A stretch of DNA of 64,000 nucleotides from Tritrichomonas musculus (taxonomy: Eukaryota > Parabasalia > Tritrichomonadida > Tritrichomonadidae): NCBI GenBank assembly GCA_039105265.1, contig JAPFFF010000007.1, positions 4,278,001-4,342,000 of the forward strand. The letters are read 5' to 3'. Below are positions 10,510-22,100 of the stretch, piece by piece. Made by a program: the position numbers and the translations under genes. Each line of letters opens with the position of its first letter. Position 1 is the stretch's first letter. Under the pieces are notes generated by a model, which was not told the DNA's origin, did no database searches, and worked only from the letters and a program-made list of their open reading frames with translations.

Positions 10510-10932
10510 TCATTTTTTTTTTTTTTTTTTTTTTGGAGCAAACTCTTTTACAAATAGATCGCATTGTAATGATTTTTGTTTTGTCTCTGGGCTCTGGGAT
10601 GATGTATTTTGGCTGTCATATCCTACAATTTTCTGATGGTCATCAGGAGCTGGCTCTTGAGACCACTGTGACATGAATTCCTCGAACTGTTGATCTTGTT
10701 TTTGAGATTGTCTGTCAGATTCTCTCTGTGATGGTCTTTGTGAATAATTTTCAACCGTGTTCATAGCTATATCTACTGTTAAATATTTCTGGAAGTGATC
10801 GACTAATTCCTGTTTATATTAAAGTTTGGTGCTGCTGATTTCTTGTTTGATACTTTTGAATTTTTCTTTCCTTTACCATGAGAACTCTGAGTGTTAAAAA
10901 AACTAAAAAAGAACTTGTTGTGCGTCAGTCAT
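10510..10932 (-). pseudogene. Degraded ORF ending in a long A run, family unknown
   Basis: On the minus strand an ATG at 10932 (MTDAQQVLF) is followed by stops and at least one frame change. Coding-like text then resumes: SHGKGKKNSKVSNKKS, then QELVDHFQKYLTVDIAMNTV in another frame, and a glutamine- and serine-rich stretch through LQCDLFVKEFAP. The readable part runs into a homopolymer A tract (minus strand) at about 10510-10533. Composition is hydrophilic and Q/S-rich. I do not recognise it. It lies just downstream of another broken-looking minus-strand ORF, so both may belong to one decayed gene or DNA transposon. A run-length error in the A tract is also possible. Confidence 0.4.
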
Positions 10933-11002
10933 ATTAAAAAATGATTCTCATATCATCATTTTTCATTTTTTTAAGACCTCTCAATTTTCCACAGAAATAT
11001 TT

Positions 11003-11623
11003 TCAATGTAAAATATTACATACTAATCCCGAAACTTTTATATTTTGAGTAGATAGTTTCAAAATTGTGTCTGAAATTGCATTATAATAAGAATCAAATG
11101 AGCCATCAAATAATTCAAAGGCTTCATGCAAAAGTGGCTTTTCTTGTACTAACGCATTTGTTAATAAAATATCCAAATAATTTTTGTTTCCTTCTTTCCC
11201 AGCATCTATTGCGAGTGAATTATTTTCATATTTCATATAATTTTGTAAATTTTCATTATATATTTTGTTACCAAGTTCCATAAACTGAGTTGAAAAATTA
11301 TTACGTGACATTTGAGAAAAAAGAGAACTTGTTTTACCCTCTAGATTCATTTGTCCAAGTTTGATAGCTGCAATAATTAATGCATAAAACTCTTTTGAAG
11401 TAACTGATGCCATTGATAGGTTAAATTTTCCTGCAAATAAAATTTGAAGCTTTGTGATTTCATCTATATCAGTTTCTGGATCTTCTTTAATTGTAATATT
11501 TCTATATTCTCTTATATCTCCTGTAGGTGGAATGCATGAATGTTCTAAATCTTGTATAGAAGAAAAACGATCTTTTCGATTTGTATATTCAAAGTGAACT
11601 TCAGCATTGTCTAGATGAACCAT
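11003..11623 (-). pseudogene. Truncated 206-aa ORF, possibly a DDE-transposase remnant
   Basis: The open frame starts at ATG 11623, directly preceded by an in-frame TGA. Another frame just upstream is also open and protein-like (roughly 11625-11705), which suggests a shifted 5' part. The C-terminal half reads SLAIDAGKEGNKNYLDILL, followed by alternating hydrophobic strands and ending KVSGLVCNILH. That order (aspartate after a hydrophobic strand, further strands, a helix, then a GL-V strand) resembles the first part of an RNase H-like DDE transposase core, but no full catalytic triad is present. The identity is a weak inference. It may instead be a lineage-specific host protein. Confidence 0.35.
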
Positions 11624-12072
11624 TCAATAAATAATCCTCTATCCTCCTCAACATTGGGCTGATTTTGGTGCAGAGGTTGATTTTGACATCCTCATTATAA
11701 TGAAACTTGTGTATGAAAAACAAACAGTATTCCATTATTTGAAAAGTATTACATCATAAATAAAACGATGAAATATAATACAAAATATTTGAATCATATT
11801 ACATTTATCTGTATTGAAATAATAATTTTAATTTTTTTTATATTGTTTATGATTTTTATTAGGAATTTATAAATAAATTTGATAAAATAAATATATTAAA
11901 AAGTTAAATCCATTTATTTTTAATTTTTATCTAGAAATCAATACTATAAATGTAAACAATTAGTATTTTTGTACGATTAAATTTTGACAAAATTATTTCA
12001 AATTCTGTACATAAAAATTTTATTTGAATAATACAACCAAATATCAAGTGAATCTCTTTTTCAGATAACATA
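11624..12072. other. AT-rich intergenic region upstream of the TOR-like gene
   Basis: Apart from the coding-like remnant adjoining 11624 I see no gene. A TCA at 12061-12063, ten bases before the ATG at 12073, is a plausible initiator for the downstream gene. Confidence 0.5.
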
Positions 12073-15000
12073 ATGGAGAAATTAATCAGAACTGTAATTA
12101 ATTCTGCAATTCCACCAAATGAATCTGTTAAAAAATCTGATTTCCTCGGTTCAGTTCGTAATTTACAAGAAAAAATTATTGATATTTTTCGATACTGCTC
12201 ACTTCAATTTTTACCGCCGTTTTTAGATGGAATGCTCAACAAGATTGATCAAAATTCTCATTCACAAGACAAAAAGGCACGATTTTCAACTGCGATATGC
12301 TTAACAGCTCTAATTAATCTCTTTCCGAATGATGAGTTTGTTTATTTTTATCAACCAATTATCAAAAAACTACTTGTACCAGGTTATCGACCTATTATAG
12401 AATTTGGTGCATTAGTTTTAGATCGATTTGCGCGTATATCAGGACAGAATCGTAATCGAGCGTTAACAGATCTCATTGAACAACACAGTATTTTTTCCGA
12501 AAAATCAGTAAGTACAGAAGTCAAATATACAGCTGCAGTTATTTGGAAAGAGCTTGCTCATTCATATCCTGAAGGATTTTATGACATGAAAAGCGCTTTT
12601 ATTAAAGAATTTTACGAAGGAATCAAAAAGACAAAGAACGATAAAGTTATTTATTACCTTCTTATTGAAATGATGACAGAATTATTCCAATCAGAAGCAG
12701 CCTCAGTTGGTGTTTCATTTCTAGAAGATTTCCATGAATCTTTATTACAAAACATGATAGAAACGTTTATTTCAGGGAATGTTGATCAAATGCATATAAT
12801 ATTTGACCTTTTACAGGTCATTTTGACAATTCCACCGTTTATTGACAAACAGACTGCTGGACGAATATATACGAAATGCAAAGAAGGATTAGATTCTAAG
12901 CATGCTGATATCATTACATATTCGATCAACATAATTTTACTTCTTTTAAATCAAAACTTGATTTCAAAGCCAGACGAACTCATGAAGAATCTATTTGACC
13001 GGCTAATATTACATGTAAAAAGTGACTGGAAGGCGATTGAGCCCATTTTAATAAAACTTATTATTTTCTTTACAGAGGAAGACGATTCATTGACCAAGAT
13101 TGAAAAAATATACCAAAAGTTGCCGAAACAAGATGCAGCCTTATATGCCTTTCATCTCACTTTTTCAGTACTAAGTTTCGGTAAGGTGAAAAATATTTCA
13201 CCTTACCTAGAATCCATTATTAAATATAACAAAGAATCAAAGACTCCGATTCCAATTCAAGACGTTTTGAATGTCCTTAATTTATCATACAAAGACTGGT
13301 TTGAGAACAGTTATTTCAAAGGCAAGATTTTGTATGCAATTCGCCAAGAATTGAGTCGATCAATCTTTCCCAACGATCCCACTGAGAGACTAATTATATC
13401 ATTGAAAGCGTTGCGACAAATTCCAAGTTTCACTTACATTAATGCGATTGAGTTAAAGAATTTGATAATGAAATTGACTGATAGTTTAGATTTTGAATTG
13501 AGAGCTTTAATTGTGCCAACTGTCCTTCATCTCTTTCATGAGTATCCAAATCAAATTCCTTTAGATACGATCTTTGATTTGGTTAGGTTTGCTTTGAATG
13601 ATCCTGTAATTATTGTTCGAAAGAAATCTTTGAAAGCCTTCACTGAAATAACGTATCAATATCTCGAACAACAAGACATTTTCAGTGAGTTTTATAAATT
13701 CTCTTACGATGAATCACCTGAGATTCGAAAAGAAGCCTTGAATATCATCAAAAATTTGAAAACATTCGATCTGGCGATGATGAGACATTTACTTCTGTCA
13801 TCAATCAATTTGATTAATTCGAATTTTGGCATAATTATTCCTGAAACGACGCCTGTTTGGGTTGTATTTCCGAATTTAATCAATGCATCGAAGCCGATCA
13901 TTCATGTTTATGCAGAATCCTTCTTCAACATCTTCTACAAAATGCTAACAAGTCGATTCATTGACATAAAGTTACAAGACACAACACACATTTTAATGAA
14001 TAGTGCGATAATGAAAGAAATTGATGAATCTTTAATTAAATCTGTAACTAAGCTTTATTTGTTATGTCCTGAAATAATTCCTGTTAAATTGATATTAGAT
14101 GTCTTTTGCTCTGTTTTGACACAATCTGTTCATCCATGGACAAAAGAGAACGTTCTTAAATCATTGAAAAATATCGCCGAAAAGACAATTATTACCGACA
14201 GTTGTCCGAATATTTTCAATGCTTTACAAACGGTTATTCAACAGAAAGAATCAATTAAACTTGTGACTAAGGCTTTGAAGGTTATGGGAGTTGTTGGTGT
14301 TGCTGATATTCCTTTAAATCCACCTAAAGAACGTCTCTTTTTACGTTCAGCTTTGACAAATGTTTTGTATTTCAATCAATACATTTTGAGCATTTATTTT
14401 AAATACTTAAATGACAGCTTTGATTCTAATAATATCGATTCTACACGTAAAAAAATAGCTTCTTGTGTCGTTAATATTTATTATGCTGATTCCGGAGGCG
14501 TTCAAGAACATCTTGAACCTTTTCTTTCGAAATATTTATATTATATAAAATATTCGTCAACTGAAAGGATTCCAGATTTCTTGCTCATTTTAGAAGGGAT
14601 AGTTTTGAGTGCTGGCTATTTAATTATTCCCTACACGGACCGAATCTTTCAAGCAATTGAAGAGCATTGGCATAATAAATATACTTCTGAAGCATCGAAA
14701 GTTTTCACCCAACTTGTTAAGTCAACTGAAGGTCAATGTGATTCAATTCTTCATCTTCTTGTTTCAACTTCTTTTGTTTTAATTCGATCAAAGAAAGAAA
14801 TTCAAGAAGAACCTGATGAAATATTTATACTCCTCCGTGCTATCGCTAATTATTGCCCCAATCACTTGCAATCAATCATTGACGGAGCTGTCAAAATAAT
14901 GTCAACTCCTGGAAGCCCTTCTTATCTCCAGCAACAAAGTCTTGATACAATCAAGTTCATCATTAATAACATCGATCCATTGCCTCACTTGCCAATGATA

Positions 15001-18000
15001 ACAAGATGCCTTCTTAACGTTTCAAATCGTTCTCAAATGATTTGGCGTGAACAAGCTAGAAAGTTATTAGATGAAGTTAATTCAATCCGTTTGAAAAACA
15101 TGGACATTTACACAATTCAAAGCAGTCAAAACAGACCTAAAAAAAAGAAAAATAACCGTTTTTTAAACAATCCTTATAGTGAACTGATTAACAATAACGC
15201 CGAAAGTTTCGACGAGTTTGTTAGAAGTTCAAATATTAATTCTGTTGAAGAATACAACTTCACAAATCTTATGAAATTTTTCAATCCTCCTGAAAAAATA
15301 ATTGACATAGAAAACGATAAAAAACCGTCGTTTTTGAAAGAGGCCGATAGTAATATTATCAAGCCAAAGAATGTCTTTCAATGGTTTGATGATTTGTGCC
15401 ACTTTCTGATCAAATGTTCCCATTCTAAGGTCATTTTAACTATGATTGATTTGCCTTCGTTGCCACATTTCGCCTTTGAATTCGCCTTCTACGCAATTTG
15501 GCCTCATTTTAGTCAATCTGAAAAGAAAAAAATTGTTGAGAAATTGAATAATATCTTCATTAAAGCTTCTTTCCCAGCTTCCATCATGTCTCAATTCATC
15601 GGAATCGTCGAATTCGCAGTTTTGGCAGAAATGGACATTGGCATTGATCTCTGCAGTGTGATAAATGCTTGCATTTCGTCGAAATTCTATGCAAAAGCGT
15701 TGTTTTTCCTTGAGAATTATCCTAATCCTGAAATCCTGCCCGAATACACGCAAAAACTCATCAACATGAACATCGCCTTGTGCCGAAATGATGAAGCACG
15801 ATGTCTTGCAAATGACGACCTCAAACGATGCAAAGTTGACGTTTCTGTCTGGATGTCTTTGAGTGAATGGGAAACCGCACTTGAGCTTATAAACAAGAAT
15901 GCGATTCGAAGCAAAGATGATCCAAACAACAACAACACAAATGGCGATTATAATGACAATAATAACAACGTTGACATGAATCTTTCTGATCATGAAAAAA
16001 ACAATAAAAATGAGAGCGACAATGACAATGAATCTGATTACATGACAACCACAACAAACGAGAATGAAAACACCGTTTATTTCGATGATGATAATAATAG
16101 CAATAATAATAATAATAATAATAATAATGAGCTTTCCGAAAGCGTGATTTCAAAAATGGACAAAAAATTGTTGATTAATCTTGTTCAATGTTTGGCGGCC
16201 ATGGAAAACTGGAGAGAAATTAAAGAGATGAAATCTGTCCTGTTGAATCAAAGCAAACGAATTCAATCCAAATTGGCACGCTTTATGTGGATGGCAGAAC
16301 TTTTTCAAGGCACAAAAGAAGAAGCTCTTCAATGCGTCAATTTGACAGGCGGCTACACTGTTGCCGATTGCATTGACAAATCAATTTTATACATTCATTT
16401 GCAAATGTATGAACAAGCGAAAGATAGCTTTCATTTGGCTTGGCGTTATTTGGCATCTTCTATTTGCAACATTGAGAAGAATAATAGACAACAAATGACA
16501 TCTCATATCTTTCAAGCTGAACAATTACATGAATTATCTGAAGTTATAAATATGAAAAATGACCCTTCTTTGGCTGATAATATAATTAAATCTTGGAGAG
16601 CTCGTCTTAAATTCATTAGAGAGGATCCTGAAAAACAAAAAGAATTGTTCAAGATTAGATCTCTTGTTTCTGATATAATTGACCCAACTGAATTTGCTTA
16701 CAATATCTTACAAAGTACTAAAAGAACTTCAAAAGGAATAGAAAATATAATCGATTTGTTCTTCCCTGATCCTGATAGTTATGATGCTCAATATTGTAGA
16801 ATTAAATTGATCGAAAACAAAGAAGAAAGAATTGAAAAAGCTAAAGATTTATTGAAAAAAGTTGATAAAACAGATAAAAATGAAAATATTATAAAAAGAT
16901 TAAATAATTTTATTGGAAAAGAAATTTTTGAAGTTGCTTCTAGTTATGACGATTTAACACAAGTTTCTTCTTTCTTATTATTAGGACAAAAAAATTATAC
17001 TTTACTTTCACAAGTTCAAATTCTTCGTGCTTTATATCAAAAAGATGAAGAAATTGCAATTAGTGCAATTAATGAAAACTTAATAAATTGCATTGATAGT
17101 AATATTGCTATGGTTTTAAATCAGCTCGAAGCAATGACTATTCAATTTCCAAAATCGAAAAAAGTTTATGAAGCTGTCATTTCGATTTATCAATCAAATT
17201 ACATCAAACCTTCTAGTTTGAAGTACATTAAAAGATCATGCGTTTTATCTTTATGTGATCAAAACAAGTATGTTGTTGACGCAGCACGTGTTGCCTGTTC
17301 AATATTGGCAACACAAATACCTGACTCAATAATGTTTGATCTTGTTTCAAATCAAATTCGTTATCAAGCAAAATCGAAAGTTTTTCAAGATTTATTAAAT
17401 GTTCTTCAATCTAATAATCCGTTATTTTTCTCACAAATGACGAGAATTATAAATAAATTGGAGGCAATATCTCATACACTCTTTGATAAGATAATTGAAC
17501 AATTAAAACTTTGTTTTGAGGCAATGACTAATAACGAATTCGTGCCAGCTTTCAAAATTTTGAAGAAAATTAGTAAAACTTTGAATCAAACTAACGTAAC
17601 TAGATACGATAACGAATTTATGGATCGATTTAAGAGAAATTCTGGTAAAATTTTAGATCAATTAATTAGTAAAGGTACTTTGAATGATTCTGATCGTCCA
17701 TTAATTCAAAAAATAATCGTTTCTACTATCAAAAAACAAGATGCGGTTCGAGTGATACCTTTGTCTTCTCTCGATGTCGAACTTGGTACGAAAAAAAACT
17801 GGTCTGTCTCTATTTTTGGTAAAGAAAGTGGAACTTCTGGAGGAGAAGATCTTAAAATTGTGAAATTTTTCCATTCCGTTCAAAGACTTGATAACGGTTT
17901 AAGAATTGCTGTTATTAATTCCAATGGTAAAAAATATAGTTTTCACCTTTTGAGAGGTGAAAGATATCACGTTAATCAATCTGAACAATTTATGTCATTA

Positions 18001-19041
18001 TTGAATGCATTGACACCAATTCATTTTACTCAAAGAACAATGATTGAATTGAATCCAAATTTGACACTCACAGAATTTTTGAAAGGAAAGGTGCAATTAT
18101 TTGATTTGATTATTATGTATCAACAATCAAAAGGAAGAAATCCTGATGAGGAATTCTCTAAAATTCAAGAAATATTTATGACAACAGGCTCTAAAAGATT
18201 AGCTAAACAACTTAAAGAAAAAATAGGTTTAAATGATGTTGATAACTTAAAAAAAGTTCTTTTAATAACTTCAAAAAATGCTACGGTTTACATAAATAAA
18301 ACAACCATGTTCGCTAAAACAATGGGAACCATGGCTGCTGTATCTTATATAATTGGTGGTGCTGATAATAGTCCGCGTGGAATATTAATTGATAAAACAA
18401 CAGGAGAAGTGGCTTATGCTAATTTTAGGGTTACTGGATTGAATCAAAATGTACCATTTAGATTGACTAGAATGATCAATTATGCATTTGGTCCATGCGG
18501 TGTTAGAGGTCCGTTCATGACATCGTTAATTAAGGCTTTGAAAGGTATTAGAAAGTATTCAAACGCACTTGCTACTTGTATCCAATTCGCTTTGGGTGAC
18601 CCACCATTCGATCCTAATAAGTTACCAAGACAATATCTCGGAAGATATTCAGTGGTGCAGACAGCTCATAGAGATACAACAGCTGATCTGTTCTCACCTT
18701 CTTCTTCAATCGATTACGCTCCAGATTCTGATGATGAAAATGATACAAATCCATCCAAAATTGATAATATCGAAATCTCTCCTTTGATTAATTCAGTTCC
18801 TTCAATTTCAACATCAACAACTTCATCTTCATCAGCATTACCTGCAAAAGGAATTTTGTTAAATTCAGAATTGTTCAACAATAATGATAAAGCTGAAAGT
18901 AAAGATGCAATTGATAGGTTTTATAAAAGAGTCGCGGGAGTTGGAAATGATATTAATGCTGAAGTTGATCATTTGATTAAAAAGGCCCAGAATTTCAACA
19001 GATTAATAACAATGCCAATCAGTTTTTATTCATGGTGGTAA
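12073..19041 (+). CDS. TOR-like PIKK protein with degenerate kinase active site (predicted pseudokinase)
   Basis: At 2,322 aa this has the order of a PI3K-related kinase: HEAT-like helices (about 1-1100), a FAT region beginning near 1110 with TOR-like text (FAFYAIWPHFSQSEKKKI), an FRB-like helical block (about 1800-1875), a kinase fold (about 1895-2200) and a FATC end (LIKKAQNFN up to the final FYSWW). PFRLTRMINYAF near 2125 matches TOR closely. The catalytic loop, GDRHPSN in active PIKKs, reads ADNSPRG at 2097-2103, keeping only the first Asp (D2098) and the Pro. The DFG position reads NFR at 2117-2119. The ATP-binding lysine position appears to be R1961. An Asn/Asp-rich insert occupies about 1285-1352 and a Ser/Thr-rich linker precedes FATC. 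The family is well supported. TOR rather than TRRAP is inferred from the FAT and PFRLTRM text; loss of activity is inferred from the residues. Confidence 0.85.
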   Translation: MEKLIRTVINSAIPPNESVKKSDFLGSVRNLQEKIIDIFRYCSLQFLPPFLDGMLNKIDQNSHSQDKKARFSTAICLTALINLFPNDEFVYFYQPIIKKLLVPGYRPIIEFGALVLDRFARISGQNRNRALTDLIEQHSIFSEKSVSTEVKYTAAVIWKELAHSYPEGFYDMKSAFIKEFYEGIKKTKNDKVIYYLLIEMMTELFQSEAASVGVSFLEDFHESLLQNMIETFISGNVDQMHIIFDLLQVILTIPPFIDKQTAGRIYTKCKEGLDSKHADIITYSINIILLLLNQNLISKPDELMKNLFDRLILHVKSDWKAIEPILIKLIIFFTEEDDSLTKIEKIYQKLPKQDAALYAFHLTFSVLSFGKVKNISPYLESIIKYNKESKTPIPIQDVLNVLNLSYKDWFENSYFKGKILYAIRQELSRSIFPNDPTERLIISLKALRQIPSFTYINAIELKNLIMKLTDSLDFELRALIVPTVLHLFHEYPNQIPLDTIFDLVRFALNDPVIIVRKKSLKAFTEITYQYLEQQDIFSEFYKFSYDESPEIRKEALNIIKNLKTFDLAMMRHLLLSSINLINSNFGIIIPETTPVWVVFPNLINASKPIIHVYAESFFNIFYKMLTSRFIDIKLQDTTHILMNSAIMKEIDESLIKSVTKLYLLCPEIIPVKLILDVFCSVLTQSVHPWTKENVLKSLKNIAEKTIITDSCPNIFNALQTVIQQKESIKLVTKALKVMGVVGVADIPLNPPKERLFLRSALTNVLYFNQYILSIYFKYLNDSFDSNNIDSTRKKIASCVVNIYYADSGGVQEHLEPFLSKYLYYIKYSSTERIPDFLLILEGIVLSAGYLIIPYTDRIFQAIEEHWHNKYTSEASKVFTQLVKSTEGQCDSILHLLVSTSFVLIRSKKEIQEEPDEIFILLRAIANYCPNHLQSIIDGAVKIMSTPGSPSYLQQQSLDTIKFIINNIDPLPHLPMITRCLLNVSNRSQMIWREQARKLLDEVNSIRLKNMDIYTIQSSQNRPKKKKNNRFLNNPYSELINNNAESFDEFVRSSNINSVEEYNFTNLMKFFNPPEKIIDIENDKKPSFLKEADSNIIKPKNVFQWFDDLCHFLIKCSHSKVILTMIDLPSLPHFAFEFAFYAIWPHFSQSEKKKIVEKLNNIFIKASFPASIMSQFIGIVEFAVLAEMDIGIDLCSVINACISSKFYAKALFFLENYPNPEILPEYTQKLINMNIALCRNDEARCLANDDLKRCKVDVSVWMSLSEWETALELINKNAIRSKDDPNNNNTNGDYNDNNNNVDMNLSDHEKNNKNESDNDNESDYMTTTTNENENTVYFDDDNNSNNNNNNNNNELSESVISKMDKKLLINLVQCLAAMENWREIKEMKSVLLNQSKRIQSKLARFMWMAELFQGTKEEALQCVNLTGGYTVADCIDKSILYIHLQMYEQAKDSFHLAWRYLASSICNIEKNNRQQMTSHIFQAEQLHELSEVINMKNDPSLADNIIKSWRARLKFIREDPEKQKELFKIRSLVSDIIDPTEFAYNILQSTKRTSKGIENIIDLFFPDPDSYDAQYCRIKLIENKEERIEKAKDLLKKVDKTDKNENIIKRLNNFIGKEIFEVASSYDDLTQVSSFLLLGQKNYTLLSQVQILRALYQKDEEIAISAINENLINCIDSNIAMVLNQLEAMTIQFPKSKKVYEAVISIYQSNYIKPSSLKYIKRSCVLSLCDQNKYVVDAARVACSILATQIPDSIMFDLVSNQIRYQAKSKVFQDLLNVLQSNNPLFFSQMTRIINKLEAISHTLFDKIIEQLKLCFEAMTNNEFVPAFKILKKISKTLNQTNVTRYDNEFMDRFKRNSGKILDQLISKGTLNDSDRPLIQKIIVSTIKKQDAVRVIPLSSLDVELGTKKNWSVSIFGKESGTSGGEDLKIVKFFHSVQRLDNGLRIAVINSNGKKYSFHLLRGERYHVNQSEQFMSLLNALTPIHFTQRTMIELNPNLTLTEFLKGKVQLFDLIIMYQQSKGRNPDEEFSKIQEIFMTTGSKRLAKQLKEKIGLNDVDNLKKVLLITSKNATVYINKTTMFAKTMGTMAAVSYIIGGADNSPRGILIDKTTGEVAYANFRVTGLNQNVPFRLTRMINYAFGPCGVRGPFMTSLIKALKGIRKYSNALATCIQFALGDPPFDPNKLPRQYLGRYSVVQTAHRDTTADLFSPSSSIDYAPDSDDENDTNPSKIDNIEISPLINSVPSISTSTTSSSSALPAKGILLNSELFNNNDKAESKDAIDRFYKRVAGVGNDINAEVDHLIKKAQNFNRLITMPISFYSWW

Positions 19042-19169
19042 ATCTTCTTATAGATGTAAACAATATTAGAAATACTATTGATTCTTCTTATTTTTTTCCT
19101 TTGAAATATTTTTTTGATTGACCATATAACCATTGAAAAAAAAAATACAATTATTATCATTAAAATCTA

Positions 19170-22100
19170 TTATGAAACTATACAATATCCTCGCGGAATT
19201 TCAACCAAATCACCAAAGAGCGAACGATAACCAGAAATCTTAGATTTGATGAACTTTTGTCTTTCATCATCATCAATCTGAATCCACTGCTCAAGCTCAC
19301 GATCAAGGCGAGTCTTCATACTTCCTTTGGCAGTCATCTCATCAAACTTACGAGCACGCTCAACTGTCGGATAGACGCGCCTGAATCCGCCAAGGCGCTG
19401 CTCAGCAAACTCAAATTCACAGACAGACGCAAGCGACGCAACATCGGAGAGAACCGACGGCGGACACGATTGAATTATACGAGAAATTGAATCAAACTCA
19501 CTCTGGCAATTATTTAAATTACTTTTATTATTTTCATTATGTTCACATTCATCAGGATCATAAATTATTTCAGTTTGATTTTGATGCAGATTTTTATCAG
19601 TTTGATTTTGATGCAGATTTTTATCAGTTTGATTTTGATGCAGATTTTTATCAGTTTGATTTTGATGCAGATTTTTATCAGTTTGATTTTGATGCTGATT
19701 TTTATCAGTTTGATTTTGATGCAGATTTTTATCAGTTTGATTTTGATGCTGATTTTTATCAGTTTGATTTTGATGCTGATTTTTATCAGTTTGATTTTGA
19801 TGCAGATTTTTATCAGTTTGATTTTGATGCAGATTTTTATCAGTTTGATTTTGATGCAGATTTTTATCAGTTTGATTTTGATGCAGATTTTTATCAGTTT
19901 GATTTTGATGCTGATTTTTATCAGTTTGATTTTGATGCAGATTTTTATCAGTTTGATTTTGATGCTGATTTTTATCAGTTTGATTTTGATGCTGATTTTC
20001 ATCAGTTTGATTTTGATGCTGATTTTTATCAGTTTGATTTTGATGTAGATTTTCATCAGTATGATTTTGATGCTGATTTTTATCAGTTTGATTTTGATGT
20101 AGATTTTTATCAGTTTGATTTTGATGCTGATTTTTATCAGTTTGATTTTGATGCTGATTTTTATCAGTTTGATTTTGATGCTGATTTTTATCAGTTTGAT
20201 TTTGATGCAGATTTTTATCAGTTTGATTTTGATGCAGATTTTTATCAGTTTGATTTTGATGCAGATTTTTATCAGTTTGATTTTGATGCAGATTTTTATC
20301 AGTTTGATTTTGATGCTGATTTTTATCAGTTTGATTTTGATGCAGATTTTTATCAGTTTGATTTTGATGCTGATTTTTATCAGTTTGATTTTGATGCTGA
20401 TTTTCATCAGTTTGATTTTGATGCTGATTTTTATCAGTTTGATTTTGATGTAGATTTTCATCAGTATGATTTTGATGCTGATTTTTATCAGTTTGATTTT
20501 GATGTAGATTTTTATCAGTTTGATTTTGATGCTGATTTTTATCAGTTTGATTTTGATGCTGATTTTTATCAGTTTGATTTTGATGCTGATTTTTATCAGT
20601 TTGATTTTGATGCAGATTTTTATCAGTTTGATTTTGATGCAGATTTTTATCAGTTTGATTTTGATGCAGATTTTTATCAGTTTGATTTTGATGCAGATTT
20701 TTATCAGTTTGATTTTGATGCAGATTTTTATCAGTTTGATTTTGATGCAGATTTTTATCAGTTTGATTTTGATGCTGATTTTTATCAGTTTGATTTTGAT
20801 GCTGATTTTCATCAGTTTGATTTTGATGCTGATTTTTATCAGTTTGATTTTGATGTAGATTTTCATCAGTATGATTTTGATGCTGATTTTTATCAGTTTG
20901 ATTTTGATGTAGATTTTTATCAGTTTGATTTTGATGCTGATTTTTATCAGTTTGATTTTGATGCTGATTTTTATCAGTTTGATTTTGATGTAGATTTATT
21001 TCCGTTTGATTTTGATGTAGATTTTTATCAGCTTGATTTTGATGTAGATTTATTTCCGTTTGATTTTGATGCTGATTTTGCACGTTATTAGGTCTGTCTC
21101 TGAACTGTTGAGAGTTTTCGTGATTCATTGCTGCTTCTATTCTCATCTGTTTCTCACTCTTTTTTGGGATGAGGGCCAAGTTGAACAGGTCTCTCACGAG
21201 GGGCGCCTTGATGTGCATGTCCAAGTTTGATGACGTTCCCAGTGCAGGTGAAATATTAACCTCTAATATATGAATTTCACCATCAACAGTCAACAGGACA
21301 TCGAAACCGTACAATTCAAAGGAACAACGATGATTACTTTGACAAGCAAGATCATTTCTGGCTGAAAAGATGATCGTTGCGATAGCATCGTCAATTTTTT
21401 CTTTGATATTATTAACATCAAAATTTAAACTGTCCAAAAAAGGCCAAAATGGAACATGTGACCATTTACTTCCTTTTCCATCGTTTTTCACATCATTTGT
21501 CACTTGAAAATTTTCACTTTCTTTGTTGATTGAAAAATTAGTAAGATGAGCTGATAAATTAGAGACATCTTCAAAAAAAAGAGCATATTTTTCTGTGGCA
21601 AATCTAACAAGGCCATCATTATAATTGTAAACGCGAAGAGGATTAAGAGATGTTACTGCAACATAAAATCTAAGATCAAATTTATAACCATGAATTAATA
21701 AAGGATTTCTAATGTATTCTTGCATGACAACTTGTCTAGTTATAAATTTTTCGGGCATCCCTTCAACAATTGTAATCCCTCTTCCACATGATCCGCAGCT
21801 TGGCTTCTCAATCCAAAATTTGGCTGATGATACTGACTTTTTAAATTGTTCTAATTGTTGTGGAATAAGAAATGTCTTGGGATAGAAAGGAAGAGATAAC
21901 CCAGTATAATACATAAATTTTGTTAGCGTAGTATGAAGACCAACTTTTTGGCCAATGACTTGTGTGTATAAATAATGCGTCATTCTCTGATATACTTTAA
22001 GATATTTTTGCAAATCTTCATGAGATTTACTTCCAACAACAAGAGTAGCTTCATCAAGTTTATTTGTTTGAATGAAATTAGAATTTATAAGCGTTTTATG

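Noticed and set aside
10510-10533. Poly-A end of a retrotransposed cDNA
   Set aside because: Long A/T runs are common throughout the window and no reverse transcriptase or target duplication is seen.
19487-21091. A 534-codon plus-strand open frame (repeating QFDFDADFY) opposite the TTLL gene, and further long open frames on both strands
   Set aside because: The 27-bp unit happens to lack stops in several frames, so any frame through the array stays open. Only the minus-strand frame continues into a recognisable domain at both ends.
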